From assembly GCF_905475465.1 (NCBI RefSeq), contig NC_062236.1:7078001-7142000 (forward strand): DNA of 64,000 bases. Direction: 5' to 3'. Shown in pieces: positions 50,403 through 61,729 of this stretch. Source of the DNA: Pieris napi (taxonomy: Eukaryota > Arthropoda > Insecta > Lepidoptera > Pieridae). The notes below the pieces were generated by a model that saw nothing but the letters and a program-made list of their open reading frames with translations, did not search any database and was not told the origin of the DNA. The stretch's first letter is position 1. The number at the start of each line of letters is the position of its first letter. The translations under genes were made by a program, and so were the position numbers.

Positions 50403-50961
50403 AAGGGAAGAAGGAGAAGAGGGTGTCTTCAAAAAAGCTGGAAGAAATAGAAGCGTTAGTCGGATGGGAAAGAATGAATTGAAAACGAATGGAGAAAGAA
50501 AGCCATGGATAGATAAATTTGGTAAAAGCTGGAGGGTTCTGATCAATGGTACTGAAGGAAGTTCGGATATCGAGTAACAATAAATGTGTATTAATAGTCA
50601 TTTAATCTGTATTTTATCAACATTTGTAAAGATTTTAGACTTTATTATTATTTAAAATAGAAAAAGATAATATTTAACACAGAATGATAAACAGATTTCT
50701 ATTATAAAACTATTTTTAAATCTGTTTTTACATTATATGTACATATTGTGTGTACAATTTTTCGTACTAATTGAGATCTATCCTTAAACGGCAATTTTAT
50801 TTTCTTAGTACATTAATTAAAACACAAAAATGTCTGTCTTATAAATTAATCACCGTATTTTTCCTCAATAAGCAGAAAGAATAATCTAGAGACGAGTATG
50901 TGTCATAAAAGTGGTAAAAGTTGTTTATAAGAAAACAGATTTTACCGACGATAAAATGTCA

Positions 50962-51811
50962 TGACGTCACCAATCCTGACGTATTAAAAACAAATGAAAA
51001 TGTTGACTCACAAAGCGTCATCGATTCACGTGAGATTGTCAAATGACGTCATGCGGATCTCAGTTCCTGGTTTTAGCACCGGCATCATAATTATTATTTA
51101 TACGTGAAAAAGACGAAACGGGGGCCTTATATATTTAGGAATTACCAAATGGTTTCCCAAAACACTATTCTGCGAAGTGTATAAGAACTTGCTAAAATCC
51201 GTGACTCGGTCCGTGACTTCTTAATAGAGTTTTTTCTGTACATTTATGAAATCTTTGCGCGCAAGAAATTGTAAAAATGTCTATGCTATGTTTGCCGTTC
51301 TCGTTATTTTTACATTGAAAATAAAGGTATTTACTTTAACTCTACAGTTTATATATAAATTTTATTTAATCTAGGTATATCAAAAGAAGTATCTACGTTT
51401 ATCCTATCTTTGTTGCGATAAATATCTTATAATTTTTATTGTAACGGCTAATTACGACGATAAGTAATTATATTATTAGAAGAAAACTTAAAATAATAAC
51501 CTATCAACTATTAAGATAATAATGCCATTATTTTCTTACAAATATTAAATAATAATATAAATGGAAAAGAAAGATATTTCATCTGATGATGAAATATGGT
51601 TTTTTATCTATTCCCCATCAACGCGCAGGACTATCAGTTAATTTAAAAGCCTCAGTTAAAATATCCGGCTCCGTCAAAAATTCCGACATATTTTGTAGAC
51701 ATTTAAGATTTCTAAGAACACTGTGAGAATAAGGATAATATATTTGTATAGACCGTGCGCGTGAGCACGCGCGGTAAGGTCGTTGAGTCACGACTCGTGA
51801 CAATGACGTCA
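50962..51811. promoter_or_regulatory. Cluster of CRE and AP-1-type sites
   Basis: Perfect TGACGTCA octamers at 50962..50969, 51044..51051 and 51804..51811, AP-1 heptamers TGACTCA (51004..51010) and TGAGTCA (51784..51790), and TCACGTGA (51026..51033). These are consensus sites for CREB/ATF and bZIP factors. A further CRE is at 52354..52361. No promoter or gene is recognised beside them. Confidence 0.4.
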
Positions 51812-53510
51812 GCGAGCGCGTGTGTAACCTTCTAAGCCTTCACGTACTGTTTACTGATTTAACTTAACTACGTGATTTTTCACGCGTCATGTTATTGCGA
51901 CGAATTTGATGCCATGATTTCGTATAGAGGACGAACGAAGGTGATCGAACATTGTTATGTGTTATGTTGCAAAGTGCGGAAATTCTCTGTTTGCGATATC
52001 AATACAAAAACATTACAAGGAGAAATATAGCACAGCAACAATTAAAATACTTGAGATTTAAAAATAAAACATTGTTTATTAATTAATACGACAATAGGTT
52101 TAGGTATAAAAACCGTAATCTTGCTTTAGTTGACATAAAAACATATTCTATTTTTGTATGTCTAAGTAATTCCTTTTTTGTTAGTTAAATATTCGTACGT
52201 ACGTATATAGTTACGTAAATACGTTATTTTTAGAACGTTTGTAACGTTATCATTTTCACGTTCGAGAGACACGATTACCTTTTGTAAATTATGGAAAATT
52301 ACAAGGTCTTGCATTATCTCAAACTTATTAATAACGCATAAGCAATTTGCAGTTGACGTCACGAATAGGAACTAATTATCTATTATTGGATACTAGCTGA
52401 TAATGACATAAATAGAATAATTGCAAGTAACAAACACGTGCTCGAACATGTAGGTAATTTATAGGAAAATTCCTACACTCGGCTGCAATCACTGACTATT
52501 AACCCCAATAGGGCGATAACACACTCGCAAATGTCTTTTAAATATCCTCATTCATTAAACAGGGGAAAATTTAGCAAAACTTTACGTAGAAATTGTCCAA
52601 TTATCAAATAATACTAAGAATTATCTTGATGCGTCAGATAAGAAATACCTACAAAAATTTGCATTTCTAACAACTTGAGTGCTTGTGGATTTATTATTCC
52701 ACAATATATTTAATATATTAATTAGAGTATTCTAATTAATGTTTTATTTCCATCCAATATATTGATTTTTCGGGACGATAATTACTAGATACCTACATAA
52801 TCAATCGCAAATAGCATATAACAATAAACGACCTAACCTGAAGTATTGAATATCTTTTAATATAATCGAAAAAGTCGGTTGAAAAGCGGAAGTTTATATA
52901 ATAGAAAATGTTAAATATAACGCCCATTCATCTTTATATTGATATATCTTCATACCTTACGCTTAGTACATTTAGATTGTTAAATGTTTTCCTATGGTAA
53001 TATGATATTTAATTTTTTAAATCATACAGTATTAAATGTTCACGTTTCTTAAATGAATGACTCATATAAATTGGATTCAAGACTTTATCATTACCCCATA
53101 TAATTATGATAAGTTATAAAAGATAACTAATTACTCAATTTTTGCGGTTGATAGCAGCGTCAATACGTCTAGGTTTAGAGTTAGCTAAGTGTTTTGTAAG
53201 ACAATCGAAATTTAAACAAAAATATTTAGTTTCGAATTAATAACTAGCTCAACAATAAGTAGTCATATTCGTTAAGTATGTTTGTTTTCCAGACTGTATA
53301 TCTAATTTTAATTTAATAGTACTCAAGAAATATATTTTGAAAATTTACAAAGTAACTTGTATAGTTCGACAAATTCAAAGGAACTCTTTGGAGAAAATTT
53401 TGAACATTTATAGTGTAATGTTAGCCTGGTTAAGCGTTCGTTTTTAACCATGAGATAGTGTTGAAACGCTGGCTATACCTACTACATTTTATTATTTACG
53501 CTTTAACACT
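51812..53510. other. Intergenic, no gene recognised
   Basis: Apart from the CRE at 52354..52361, nothing is supported. Confidence 0.35.
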
Positions 53511-53511
53511 T

Positions 53512-53650
53512 GCTTGTACGGTGAAGGAAAACATTGTGGGTTAACCGGCTGAAAAAAAAACGACGGGTTGCACTCCGGGAGTGCCGGCAGAAGTGAAAAC
53601 TTGAATATTAACGTTGTGCATTTTTGATATTTTGAATTGCTTTAATAATC
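53512..53650 (+). repeat. Dispersed repeat fragment
   Basis: Carries 'tacggtgaaggaaaacatt' and 'gacgggttgcactccgggag', phrases recurrent in lepidopteran genomes. Non-coding. Limits are approximate. Confidence 0.45.
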
Positions 53651-54740
53651 AGTATAAAAGAACCTCAGTATAAATCATTTATGTGGTAGAATACATTATT
53701 TATTTATTGTGCTATCGTACACAAACATGACTATTTATATTACATTAAACACGCCGCGCCAGCTCTCCATCCGTCTTACGAATTTTCGATCAGTTCACAT
53801 GTCCTGACGCGAGTTTAACATTTTTTAATAAGTTTTCACCTCAATAACTTATAATGAAATATTAATGTAGAAGTTACACCCAGACACGATCGTTTATAGC
53901 CGATATATGTGTATATTATTCATTAATTTTTTAAAATATATATATTAAATGATACGCACGCAATGTTCGGTGACGCATGTCGCTACGCGTACGATGATAT
54001 ATAATTGACATTTTTCCACTCAAACACAGATAGTGGAATATTTCTAAATTACATTTGACGAACTGGATTTAAATCGGTGAATGAGTATGGTAATGAGCGT
54101 ATCAATGAATTTAATGAAATGCATAGTGTCATGGCAGAGCAAGGTGCATGAATGAAAATACAGGTTCAATGTTACTTAAAGGGTACCGAGACCAATAGTA
54201 TCTTATGTTTTACGTGATGAATAAATAATAAAACTGTCCGATAGCGACGGGCGATGATGCAATGGTGCAGTTAAATTCTAGAATAAAGTTCTTATACATT
54301 ACCTACATTGTCCGGTTTTAGATACATGTGAAACATAATACACACTCATTGTATGTTAATTTTATTGCTAAGCAAAAAATGCTTCTTTATTAAATCGCGT
54401 TGACTATATCTACAAGTCCCAGATTACGCTGTCACCGATGTGCTTAGGTATATAGAAAACCAACACGCGCAGAAATGTACATACACTTCGGATGCGGAGA
54501 TTCAAAAAAAACGTATCTAAAGTTTATATTACATATTCAAACTTATTTTCTTATATATATATTATCTTATGGTATGTATAAGAATATAAGTATATCTTAA
54601 ATTAAGGCATCTCTTTATACACGATATCTGTACATGCACCCGGGCATTTTATGCATTTACCAAGACATAGGATAGTGCAAGGAGTCACAGATAACTCAAA
54701 ATGAAATAGACGGAACTGAACCTGATATAAAATAAATAAA

Positions 54741-55029
54741 TCAGTGGCGCTACTTTAGGTCTGGGCCTCAGATTTCTAAATCTGTTTGATAATTTTTGTT
54801 TCATGATATTTTTTTAATCTAATAGGCAAGTAGGTGATCGGCCTCCATTGCCTGACACACGCCGTCGACTTTTTGGGTCTTAGACATGTCGGTTTCCTCA
54901 CGATGTTTTTATTCACTGTTCGAGCGAATGTTAAATGCGCACATAGAAAGAAAGTCCATTGGTCCACAGCCGGGGATCGAACCTACGACCTCAGGGATGA
55001 GAGTCGCACGCTGGAGCCACTAGGCCAGA
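54741..55029 (-). mobile_element. tRNA-derived SINE, nearly complete
   Basis: On the - strand it starts with a tRNA-like head: box A TGGCCTAGTGG (complement of 55017..55027) and box B GGTTCGATCCC (complement of 54973..54983). A body follows, ending at 'ggcgccactg' on the - strand. Shorter copies of the same family lie at 55453..55571, 60413..60460 and 62691..62791. A different SINE family from 18798..19059 by body sequence. Confidence 0.85.
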
Positions 55030-55452
55030 GTTTATATATATGTAGTTTTAAAATGTTTAAGAGCACACTAAGTCACTTCCTAATTTTATATAATGTGTGT
55101 AGCAGTAAGAGATACGCACAGAGCGCTACTAATAAAATAAGACCAAATTGATAGCAAAAGTAATGAAAAATATATAAAACAAATATAAATACATCCACAT
55201 ACGAAATTAGTATGCGAAATCCATGCTATTCCGAAAATTGCGGTGCGATCAATCATTGCGTTATTCGAGAGTTCTTTAATGTTTTCGATTAACGGCATAA
55301 TGATCGTGTCCACGATAACGATAAAAACTTTTATCACTCGTTCACGAAGCACAGCCATGAAGTTCATCATAGTGATAGTGATCCATTGACGTAAAACATG
55401 TCAAAATAACATATGAACTAAGCGATATCAAAGGATTAGATATTGTTTATGT

Positions 55453-55571
55453 AAAGTGGCGCTAAAACCCTTGGTCTTGGCCTCATTCTGTTTCGTGATC
55501 ATATATATTTCATAATAGACAAGTGATCAGCCTTCTGAGGCTGATACGCCGTCAGCTTTTGGGTTGGCATG
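55453..55571 (-). mobile_element. SINE fragment, same family as 54741..55029
   Basis: Shares 'agtggcgcta', 'ggtcttggcctca', 'gacaagtgatcagcc' and 'cgccgtcagctttt' with the longer copy, but lacks the tRNA-like head. Confidence 0.7.
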
Positions 55572-55859
55572 CTACTCACGATAGTACAAATCACCTACTA
55601 GATATTACTATGGCATGGCATGCTACTAGATACTACTCAACTTCACCATTATATTTTGGAAATAAATTTATCATTTAGTCATTACCTACTAAGATTTTAT
55701 ATCAAACTCAAAAGATCTTTATTCATTCTTTCTTCATCTTTTATCATTTTCATTTTCATTGAGATACAAATAAACATTTTCATTTATTTTTCATTTTCAT
55801 TTCATGTAAACAAGTAGGTACACTTATGAACGTCAAAAGAAGTTAAATTAATTATAAAT

Positions 55860-56045
55860 TTACATTTACTACCAGCTCTCAAGTCAAGAGCGGGTAAGAA
55901 GAACTGGCAAGAAACTTTGCGCCACTCTTTTTAATCGCCAAGTATTGAGTAATACAAATTGTTTGAACTGGAGCAAATCAATCCCAAGGATTAGGATCAT
56001 TTAAGTATTCGTCAAATTTATAATCAACATATTCATTAGAAAGAT
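55860..56045 (+). repeat. Dispersed repeat fragment
   Basis: Contains 'accagctctcaagtcaag', 'gaactggcaagaaact' and 'cgccactctttttaatcgcc', a sequence I recognise as recurrent in Lepidoptera. Possibly a LINE tail. Non-coding. Confidence 0.5.
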
Positions 56046-56049
56046 ATTC

Positions 56050-57320
56050 TCTTTATAATAATAGTATAGAAACCAAAAATGTCAGGTAACATCATAAAAA
56101 TAAATGAGATTTAATGGTCAAGTTAAAATTTTGTAAAGTTCAAGCAGTCATCAATCATTGAGTCACGTTAAATATTTACCCCAAACAAACCTTAAATATT
56201 CAAAACACTTGATACGAGGGAAAGTGGGCGTATGATAATACATGGTATAAAGACTGCGCGTGGGCACATCCAGTCGTGTGAGTAATTTGAAATGTCACCT
56301 CATCCTTGTTTATACAAACGGTAAACAAATTTAATAAAATAACAGTCATTTGTTGTCATTTATATATCAAGGTCGTTAAATGAAACAACTTCACCCTCAA
56401 CTGTTAAATAACTGTATAAAAATAACTGGAAATATTTTAAGAATAGTACTTTAGTACTAGCTTTAAACGCCGATACAAAAACCTGTTTATATGAAACTGG
56501 ACACTATTGTATTTTTACTTCCTACCTTATGGTAGGTGGGGTGCTTATGCACAACAAAAATATTTAACAGCATTCTTTAAATCAGAGATAAATGCAATTT
56601 TTACAACTGACTCACAGAATAATTTTTATTTATCATTAAAACTATACAAAATAATATTTTTTTTAGTTAATATCAAGCTACAACAGGAAATAGCATAATG
56701 ACAGCGCCATTTGGCAATATTCATTAGACTCTTCGGAGCACATCGTATTCTGTCAATAGTCATTACGCGTCCATGATTGATGTCCGCGGACAGTAGCTGT
56801 AATTGACGTAGCCATTGTGGTCGGCGCCAGGCTTGATTGATAGTCCGACGATTATCCCGACATTGCGATACTCATTAGATTCACTTTAATTACAAGCGAT
56901 TTGCGTAAGCGCCGAGTAGAGTTGTAACGACTGGCCATTTATAATCATGCTACTGTATTCCGAAGTGAAGTAACTGTAAGAATAGTTAAAAACAAGTATT
57001 TATGTGATAAAAAAATTAAACATTATATTTAATCACAAAAATAATATCAATTTATTTAGTTACAAGTAAAACGGTTTAGAAAAACTACCTCGAGAACGAC
57101 AACCTGTCGTATGTGCACTGCACCCTATTGATTATTTACTGATATGGATAAGACCTACATATAGGAGTATGGGTAACACGGATGGGGGTCAAATGTTAGA
57201 AGCAATAGTGCATAGGCATCCGCGGCCAGCAATCACCGTAGCGAGGTGTGACGTCGCGGCGTGCGCCGGCAATTGTTTACGGCGCGCACGCGCGGCGGCG
57301 GGCGCGTGTCCCCCCGCGCC
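56050..57320. other. Upstream region of the HES gene
   Basis: No gene is supported before the HES promoter. G+C rises steadily from about 57200. Confidence 0.4.
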
Positions 57321-57326
57321 CCGGCG

Positions 57327-57384
57327 GCAGCTGCTCCGCACAGGTGGCGCGTGTGGGAACTCGACAGCTCTGCGCGTTCCCACG
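57327..57384 (+). promoter_or_regulatory. HES promoter: E-boxes and Su(H) paired site
   Basis: GCAGCTGC (57327..57334) and CAGGTG (57341..57346) are proneural-type E-boxes. TGTGGGAA (57352..57359, + strand) and TTCCCACG (57377..57384, a - strand CGTGGGAA) face each other with 17 bases between. This inverted arrangement is the Su(H) paired site (SPS) known from Drosophila E(spl) and vertebrate HES promoters, where two Notch intracellular domain/CSL complexes dimerise. The SPS lies just upstream of the TATA box. Confidence 0.9.
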
Positions 57385-57404
57385 ATCGCGCGCCCTCCGC
57401 TCCC

Positions 57405-57436
57405 TATATAAGCCCCCGCCCGACCGGCTTACCGCA
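57405..57436 (+). promoter_or_regulatory. HES core promoter
   Basis: TATATAAG at 57405..57412, with a likely start at the A of GCATTCC (57436), 31 bases downstream. The malpha promoter has a similar CATTCC at the matching place. Confidence 0.75.
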
Positions 57437-57485
57437 TTCCGCGTTCAACGCTCAACCCAAACACATCTATCTACTCGCTTACACA

Positions 57486-58088
57486 ATGTCTACCATGTCT
57501 TACGATATCGCGTATCCGATCTCGGAAGATCCGCAACCGGTCTCGCGCACTTATCAATATCGCAAAGTGATGAAACCGATGCTTGAGCGCAAGAGACGCG
57601 CTCGCATCAACCGCTGTCTTGACGAATTAAAGGAGTTAATGGTCAGCGCACTTCAGTCGGAGGGCGAAAATGTCGCCAAGTTGGAAAAGGCCGATATTTT
57701 GGAATTGACCGTCCGTCATCTTCACAAGCTTCGCCGTCAGCGTCGCCTGTCACTGAACCCTTCTGTGGACGCCGACCGCTTCAGAGCTGGATTTACTCAT
57801 GCTGCAAATGAAGTTTCCCGCTGCTTGGCCTCAGTCCCTGGTGTTGACGTGAGGCTGGGAACTCAGCTGATGACTCACTTGGGCCACAGACTCAACGACA
57901 TCCAGCGCGCGGCAGGCACTGACACGCCTCCTGCCAGCCCGCCCAGCCCTGCTCTATCCACGGTGTCTTCCTCTTCTGGCTACGTTTCACCTTCACCACC
58001 AGCCTCTCCAATGCCAGTGCACACCGCCGTTCCCCTGGACTGCACCACAAACAGCTTCTCCAAGAGCTCAGTGTGGAGGCCCTGGTAA
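57486..58088 (+). CDS. E(spl)-HLH: Enhancer of split bHLH-Orange repressor (HES, mbeta-like)
   Basis: A 200-residue intronless gene for a nuclear transcriptional repressor, the direct output of Notch signalling that silences proneural genes. The basic region and helix 1 (about 26-56) include KPMLERKRRARIN with the family's diagnostic proline (residue 31), helix 2 (about 62-83) has KLEKADILELTV, and the Orange domain (about 97-140) includes RFRAGF and MTHLGHRL. A Ser/Pro-rich linker follows, and the protein ends in WRPW (197-200), the Groucho-binding tetrapeptide. The ATG at 57486 is chosen because it follows the TATA box by 81 bases; the open frame runs further 5' into the promoter but those codons precede transcription. 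Length fits the family (about 180-220). It resembles mbeta/mgamma more than her or hairy, but which fly paralogue is closest cannot be settled by eye. Confidence 0.96.
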   Translation: MSTMSYDIAYPISEDPQPVSRTYQYRKVMKPMLERKRRARINRCLDELKELMVSALQSEGENVAKLEKADILELTVRHLHKLRRQRRLSLNPSVDADRFRAGFTHAANEVSRCLASVPGVDVRLGTQLMTHLGHRLNDIQRAAGTDTPPASPPSPALSTVSSSSGYVSPSPPASPMPVHTAVPLDCTTNSFSKSSVWRPW

Positions 58089-58271
58089 AGCGCAGTGGCA
58101 GGAGCGGGCGGACCCGACTCCACGGTATATCTGTTCAACGCCGTTCGGAGTCGCCAGCCCTGCAAGTGTCCGCCTTCATCCGACGACTTAGTGCTACGTG
58201 ACTTGATAACTTAGATCTCACATCTTATTAGTGTAGGTTTTAAAACCTTTTAGTTCGTAAGTTGAACTCAA

Positions 58272-58307
58272 AGCTTTAAACAGAATAGTTTTTAAGAATA
58301 TTGTGAT
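58272..58307 (+). promoter_or_regulatory. HES 3' UTR Brd-box and K-box
   Basis: AGCTTTA (Brd-box, 58272..58278) and TGTGAT (K-box, 58302..58307) lie in the sense orientation, as in Drosophila E(spl) bHLH genes, where both confer miRNA repression. Confidence 0.75.
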
Positions 58308-58428
58308 ATTAAAGTTTAATTTTATTGTATAGATGTATCGAGCCCGACAGACTTAGAGTGGGTTCGGATTGTTATTTTATTATCGTTAAAAAGATTTCAC
58401 AGAAACGTGAACAATGAAGAAACAATTT

Positions 58429-58434
58429 AATAAA
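58429..58434 (+). terminator. HES polyadenylation signal
   Basis: AATAAA, 341 bases after the stop codon. Confidence 0.5.
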
Positions 58435-58449
58435 AAATATTTTTCAATT

Positions 58450-59915
58450 ATATTTCTGCATTTTACTTCTATCCCCGAATAACCTAGAACTTAAGCATTA
58501 AAATTTTTTTAAAACACCTAATAACTTAATCAGAAACTTAGCTTAGCGCCAAAATTATTTCAAAGTGTTTACGTAGCATGAAAAATTCTCGCTCGCAAAA
58601 AAACAGTTTAACGTGCGTCATTACTTATTAGTCAAGTTTCTCATGTTTTTGTAAAAAACACTCCGATTAAATAACAAGGCTAAATTAAAGCTAAGATTAG
58701 AGGCTACGGAACTATGAATAAACAACAGGCACAAGACTGATAATTTTTAAAGAGGTTAAGGGCTCAGACCTCTGACATAGTGGCTTGACGCGTGCTCGGT
58801 AACTTTCCTGTTTATATTCAAACAAACATTACGAGAAGCGCAACTAGAACATACATAGTAAAGACACGATGACGACAGTCAATAAGAAATATTTGTTATC
58901 ATTGCATAAGTGATTGTTATCTGTGACATACATATATTAGCAACATTAGTTTACGAGTAGTTAGTGAAACAAATGTCAGCCTTAAATTTATATTATATTA
59001 TAATATGGAATAGATTAATTGGCGTATTTAATTAATAAATACTATGTATATATCTCGCCGTGAAAGGGTCTAGTTGTTGTGTTGTTATAAGGTTTTGAAA
59101 ATCACAAATGAAAAATTTATTTTGTATGTATTAATATGTATTAATTTTGTATAGAACATAGCGAAAATTTAGAATATAAATCTTGTTTTTTTTACTTACT
59201 AATAGTATATTCATTTTAAAAGACTACTTTTGGTAACATTCAATTGGGATATTTAAATATTTTTATTTGGAAACTTGTCAACTTGTCATCATAGTGGCGC
59301 CCTCTCTGCCACCATAACATATAACTTGAGAGCTTTTGAAAAGCTCTGAGTAAAGTGACATCTGTCTATAAGCTATGGTATCACTAAGGTTTAAAAACCT
59401 CTTATGCTGCGTGTTAGAACGTTTCAAGAATCGTTTTTGCAAAACCGTTGTTTTTATAATATAATATTATGTGCAGATAATTAAATAACTATTTTTAAAA
59501 ACAAAGTAAAGTATTGGATATTTTCTCGAAATCGAATCTACGATCTCCAACGAACGGTACGTAAATTATAAAGAGTTAACATTCATTTTCGATTCGATAA
59601 ACACATTAGAATTCAAAATTTCATAACTGCTTATAATAACGTATTATTTTGTTTATATTCCCCTTATCGGCTTATTAATAAATTCTTCCTCTTGCATCAC
59701 AATGACGTGGCCAGAGGTCGAAATGTTGATATAGAATTAGTTGACAAATGTAAACTCTGAATAAACCAATTATGTATATGATTAGTACAATTATTAGTAA
59801 TTTAAACCGGAATACATATCTTATTATAGTGACGATAATTTCATAGGAGCCTAAAACTCAATAATAACTTGTGTTAATCTAACAGGAGTTATTGTTGTTA
59901 ATTTAAACAATTTTG
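58450..59915. other. Intergenic, no gene recognised
   Basis: No supported exon, RNA gene or repeat downstream of the HES gene. Confidence 0.35.
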
Positions 59916-59916
59916 C

Positions 59917-60167
59917 AATATGTTGCAACAGAGGAAAAAGTCACCCACGTAGTCCTGGAATGCGAGGCTGTGGCTAAACAACGTACAGAAATCCTCGGAA
60001 CAGTGACGTCGCTCCGTGAAGCCTGCGAAGTACCCAGGAAGCTTCTGTGCTTCTGGAAGGAGTTAGGCTGGCTTAGTTAGCCAGGGCTCACGTACAAGGG
60101 ACCTAGTGAGCGTCTAAGTGCGAAAAACGAGTCCACAAACCAACCAACCAACCAAATATGTTGCAAC
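59917..60167 (+). mobile_element. 5'-truncated LINE insertion with target-site duplication
   Basis: The 13-base direct repeat AATATGTTGCAAC at 59917..59929 and 60155..60167 brackets the insert. Inside, the frame ending at 60080 reads KVTHVVLECEAVAKQRTEIL and closes WKELGWLS, typical of the ORF2 C-terminus of R1/Jockey-like elements (H..LEC, F.KELGW). A short 3' UTR and a (CCAA)n tail end the element. This is a normal target-primed reverse transcription product, and dead. Confidence 0.85.
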
Positions 60168-60412
60168 GAAAAAACTGGCCCTGTTAAATGAATTCACATT
60201 CTACATATAGGTAATAGAGAGCCAAAAAACATTTTTATGTGTTTTCTTGACTTAATTTGTATTTGATTATTGGTTTCTTATGTATGTATTGTAATTAACA
60301 AGCAGTTTTTAAATAATAAAATCTCTATACTTGCCTAATTTTACCACAACTTTACTAAATATTATTTACCTAGATAAAAGTAATTAAGAAAAAAATTCCG
60401 ATAGATTGTCTT

Positions 60413-60460
60413 ACCTCGACCTCAGGGATGAGAGTCGCACGCTGAAGCCACTACACCAAC
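60413..60460 (-). mobile_element. SINE head fragment
   Basis: Only the tRNA-like head remains, ending 'gagagtcgcacgctgaagcc' on the + strand. It is cut through before box B. Same family as 54741..55029. Confidence 0.65.
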
Positions 60461-60464
60461 ACTA

Positions 60465-61625
60465 CAAAACAATTGTTTCCTCTAATTATGTAATACTCGC
60501 TCAAATATCGAATTTATTTTAATATTTTATTATTTGTACCGTTTATAAACGCAAAATTAAATCATGTTTAATTTTACATCGTATTCCTTATTCGATAAGA
60601 ATGTTTACTTTAAAGAAAAATACAGCGATGATGGAAAGTTCCTCATGAAGATAAAACTTTAATTACCTACTAAAGACTCATTAGCACACGTCATAAATCA
60701 GTTCACTGTTCAATAAATGATCGGTTAATTAATTATACAATGGTATTTTTTCGATACAATCGCATCAATTTGCTAAAATTATTGTCTATAGTAGAGAACA
60801 TGATAACCAATTAAAACGATGGCGCGCTTCGTTTGATTAGGATTGGTCAATTGGAAAGATGACAGACGCAATACTGTGGTTATATATACAAGATGTTGAC
60901 AATGCATGTACTAACGTTTACCTTTTACATTGTATACTGCGAATATAAATTAAACAAATAAGGGTGATTAATAATTATTCATTGCTTCCTTTAATTTACA
61001 AAGCCGTCGTCATTATTATATAACTTAAACCATAGAGTAGCACAGTAGTATAATCTATGGAGAATCATTTATTTGAACAAGAACTTGATGTTTGCTCATA
61101 CGATGAACGTCGTGAGAAAGCCGACACATTTTGGAGATGGGGAGAACCACAAAATTTAGACTGTGTAGGCACAGAATGCAGATCAACTCCTTGTCTGTAC
61201 AGAGTATAATCAAAGAAAAAGGTAAACCAAGATCTCAGGCCATGACCAAAAGCTTATAGCGCCATTAGTATGTATTACACAAATGAATAGTTTTAGATGA
61301 TATTGCTATTGTTTTAACCATGTTAAAAACCCAAAATCAGGTTACAAATTCAACATTTATTTTTATTAGCTAAAAAGGTTATAATAGCTTGTGTATTATT
61401 ACACAAACGAAAAATTAAACATAAATTCGCAGTATTAAATCTGATGTCTGATTATGCGATTAACAATCATGCGATTTTGATAATTCATCCAAGTTCACTG
61501 ACTTTATTACTCCTATACTGTTCTGACTGATTCATTGACACAAAGCCTTTAGTCGATTGTATATTGTTTGGTTGGTGAAACATTTTCTGTTGTAAAAAAC
61601 CATGATAAGGATTACTAATTCGATG
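60465..61625. other. Intergenic, no gene recognised
   Basis: No supported feature seen. Confidence 0.35.
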
Positions 61626-61629
61626 AGCA

Positions 61630-61725
61630 AAGCTTATATATGTTTTTTTTTTATGTAACAAGGGGCAAACGGGCATTTGGCTCACCTGATGTTAAGTGAT
61701 ACCGCCGCCCATAGACACCTAATCA
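61630..61725 (-). repeat. Jockey/CR1-like LINE 3'-end fragment
   Basis: A T-run, then 'aaggggcaaacgggcatt', 'ggctcacctgatgttaag' and 'accgccgcccatagacacc': the reverse complement of the family tail seen at 25345..25450. Confidence 0.75.
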
Positions 61726-61729
61726 GTTG

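Noticed and set aside
50197..50601. 134-residue frame on the - strand
   Set aside because: It arises from T-rich and A-rich simple sequence around a LINE-like tail; no domain is visible.
54950..55029. Functional tRNA gene on the - strand
   Set aside because: Same reason: it is a SINE head, with shorter relatives of the same element in the window.
57261..57485. 75-codon N-terminal extension of the HES frame
   Set aside because: It overlaps the E-boxes, the Su(H) paired site and the TATA box, and its Arg/Pro/Ala-rich translation is just GC-rich promoter DNA.
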